Shown here: positions 62,725 to 64,000 of the stretch, piece after piece
How the letters are laid out: each line of letters starts with the position of its first letter
Numbering within the stretch: the stretch's first letter is position 1
Origin: VXPQ01 sp965232485
GTDB taxonomy: Bacteria > Bacteroidota > Rhodothermia > Rhodothermales > VXPQ01
DNA: 64,000 nucleotides
Direction: 5' to 3'
Assembly (NCBI GenBank): GCA_965232485.1
Contig: OZ246975.1
Coordinates: forward strand, 3,038,001 to 3,102,000
Notes under the pieces: model-generated
The model's database searches: none
Told to the model about the DNA's origin: nothing
What the model saw: only the letters and a program-made list of their open reading frames with translations
Translations under genes and position numbers: made by a program

Positions 62725-63059
62725 ATGAACAGGGAAGAGTACTTCCATACCGCAGATTCGGGCAGTGGCTATGTTTCGGAACTGGTTCGGGACATGGCGG
62801 TGCGCTCAGGGCCTGGATCGTGGGTACGAAGGCGCGCGGTCTTCATTCGCCGGGCGGATGGGGCCTCGACGCCACGATCGTATTGCTCCCATTCGAGAAA
62901 TGGGGGATCCCGTACCGCTCCCTCGCTATCTTTGAGGATCAGGAATCGGTCAATCGCAAGGCGCTGGCCCGCTTCAGCGATATATGCGAGAAGCAGTTTT
63001 CCAGTCTGACCGCGAATCGGGACAGGATCAGACGCTTTCTGGATGAGAGTATTGGCTGA
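62725..63059 (+). pseudogene. Probable frameshifted hypothetical gene
   Basis: From ATG 62725 one frame reads MNREEYFHTADSGSGYVSEL and then VRDMAVRSGPGSW. After about 62810 the protein-like signal moves to another frame: WGLDATIVLLPFEKWGIPYR, then SLAIFEDQESVNRKALARFS, ending at the TGA at 63059. Neither frame is convincing over its whole length; the second has only a TTG start at 62586. I do not recognise the family. Confidence 0.35.
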
Positions 63060-63067
63060 GCGTAGTG

Positions 63068-63259
63068 ATGAGAACCATGAAGGATCCCCTGGACTGGAGA
63101 GTTCGCATCAACTGGTTTGATGCATTTAGTCTGGTATTCGGTTGGATATGCTTGCTTGATGATTCTCTCTTCCTGACGTGCATAGGTGCGTTCCTGTTTG
63201 CCGTTACGCTGGGGCAGATTTGGCTCAAGTGGATGTGGTGGCGTGGGTATTATCCCTAG
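63068..63259 (+). CDS. Small membrane protein, hypothetical
   Basis: The protein is 63 aa from ATG 63068 (MRTMKDPLDWRVRINWFDAF). Two hydrophobic segments are visible (FSLVFGWICLLDDSLFLTCI and GAFLFAVTLGQIWLKWMWW). It lies 8 bp after the frameshifted frame and could have been co-transcribed with it. No family is recognised. Confidence 0.4.
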   Translation: MRTMKDPLDWRVRINWFDAFSLVFGWICLLDDSLFLTCIGAFLFAVTLGQIWLKWMWWRGYYP

Positions 63260-63382
63260 GTTGAGGGGTTGTGGGGGGCATGGAGTGGAGATCCGAGGGG
63301 TCGAAGATGTGTTCTGGTGGTGGGGAAGGAGGGTCGTGACAGTACACGTAAAAGTAAAAAATCGTCCATTTCTCAGACCATT

Positions 63383-63566
63383 TTTGAGATTCAATGGAAC
63401 CTTGACGAGTATCTTGCATACTACAACCTTGAGCGCAGCCACCAGGACCTATCGCTTGAAGGGCCGGGTGCTGCACGAAGCCCTTGGAAAAAAGAAACTG
63501 CCACCCGTCATTCCAATCGGGCTAAAAGAAAACCGAAAACAAGCCGGAGCCCCGGGTGTCGGGTAA
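63383..63566 (+). pseudogene. Transposase C-terminal remnant (IS3/IS481-type integrase core), frameshifted
   Basis: One frame reads IQWNLDEYLAYYNLERSHQ, the end of an integrase-type transposase core. After a frameshift near 63445 another frame continues TYRLKGRVLHEALGKKKLPP up to a stop at 63566. In intact transposases these form one stretch. The N-terminal and catalytic parts are absent. It marks past mobile-element activity at this end of the region. Confidence 0.75.
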
Positions 63567-63606
63567 TTACTAAATTTGTCGACATTTCACCCTAAGCCTT
63601 AGCAAC

Positions 63607-64000
63607 ATGCTGGATTTCCTGAAAATAGAAAATGTCCCTTTTGTTTTATTTTTCATCGTTCCCGGCTTAATCATTTCATTTATTCGGACACAGTTTATTA
63701 AAAATCGCACTCCTACAAATTCAGAGGCCATAATATATTATTTTACAATATCAATGATTTATCATGCCTTTCTTTTGCCATTATTTTTTGTAATCTTTCC
63801 AGATATAGTGGAATTGGCTTCCATGGAAAAGTTGTTTCAATGGATTCGGACAAATAAAAAAGATGTTATTTTTATATTTACAATATTCGTATTGACGATT
63901 CCTGGAATTTTGGGTCTTTTATTAGGATTGAATATACAAGGAGAATGGATTTATACCTTATTGAGACGTTGTAGAATTAATCCGGTTCATCCTGTATCTA
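63607..64000 (+). CDS. DUF6338-like membrane protein (partial, runs off right edge)
   Basis: The frame is open from ATG 63607 to the edge (131 codons): MLDFLKIENVPFVLFFIVPG, then LIISFIRTQFIKNRTPTNSE. Three hydrophobic segments are visible (about 11-27, 47-70, 88-108). The start resembles DUF6338 proteins, small membrane proteins often found in accessory or defence regions; this is from memory of the family. Base composition is strongly AT-rich, unlike the rest of the window, so it was probably acquired recently, and it follows an IS remnant. Confidence 0.6.
   Translation, partial: MLDFLKIENVPFVLFFIVPGLIISFIRTQFIKNRTPTNSEAIIYYFTISMIYHAFLLPLFFVIFPDIVELASMEKLFQWIRTNKKDVIFIFTIFVLTIPGILGLLLGLNIQGEWIYTLLRRCRINPVHPVS

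Overview
The window reads as a high-GC Bacteroidota-type chromosome, most likely from the Rhodothermota (Rhodothermales). Two things point there. First, at least four large secreted proteins end in the 'NYPNPFNP' C-terminal sorting domain linked to type IX secretion. Second, a Na+/H+ antiporter and a pterin-4a-carbinolamine dehydratase sit inside the complex I cluster between nuoM and nuoN, an arrangement described for Rhodothermus marinus. Most of the window is GC-rich, but the right end turns abruptly AT-rich. No rRNA or tRNA gene was recognised.

Layout: 1-3886 (minus) is the N-terminal part of a giant Ig/PKD-like repeat protein that runs off the left edge. 4226-8379 holds a BNR-repeat lipoprotein and a three-domain kinase/M23/class-III aminotransferase fusion. 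8482-12009 holds an ECF sigma factor, malate dehydrogenase and an alkaline phosphatase lipoprotein. 12176-20458 is nuoJ-K-L-M, nhaD-like, pcd, nuoN. 20529-22425 holds a hypothetical protein, queE and a superoxide dismutase. 22615-34109 is a glycogen/alpha-glucan block (glgB, glgE, divergent glgX, malQ) with two related sorting-domain surface proteins embedded in it. 34204-36748 is egtB-egtD (ergothioneine). 37105-46553 is two consecutive pairs of a cytochrome-like DUF1549/DUF1553 lipoprotein and a DUF1501 protein. 46845-48035 is a thiolase. 48272-49738 is an AlbA_2-type ATP-binding protein bracketed by an exact 75-bp direct repeat. 50158-56318 is two tandem Calx-beta surface proteins. 56886-64000 is a defence-like accessory region: a GHKL ATPase fused to a PD-(D/E)XK-like nuclease, a DNA cytosine methyltransferase, an AAA ATPase with a DUF4276 (TOPRIM-like) partner, decayed genes, an IS remnant and an AT-rich DUF6338-like membrane gene cut by the right edge.

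Several non-coding structures stand out. Two arrays of a 17-bp palindrome (TATGC-N7-GCATA) repeat with an exact 31-bp period, four units at 36777-36886 and six at 46635-46806, and they flank the DUF1549/DUF1501 block. A dispersed family of about 160-250 bp elements with terminal inverted repeats (MITE-like) occurs at nine or so intergenic places, including two inside the nuo cluster. A 13-base G/C homopolymer directly follows an ATG upstream of one surface-protein gene and could act as a frame switch. The two best candidates for less-described systems are the palindrome arrays with the genes they flank, and the accessory region from 56.8 kb to the right edge.
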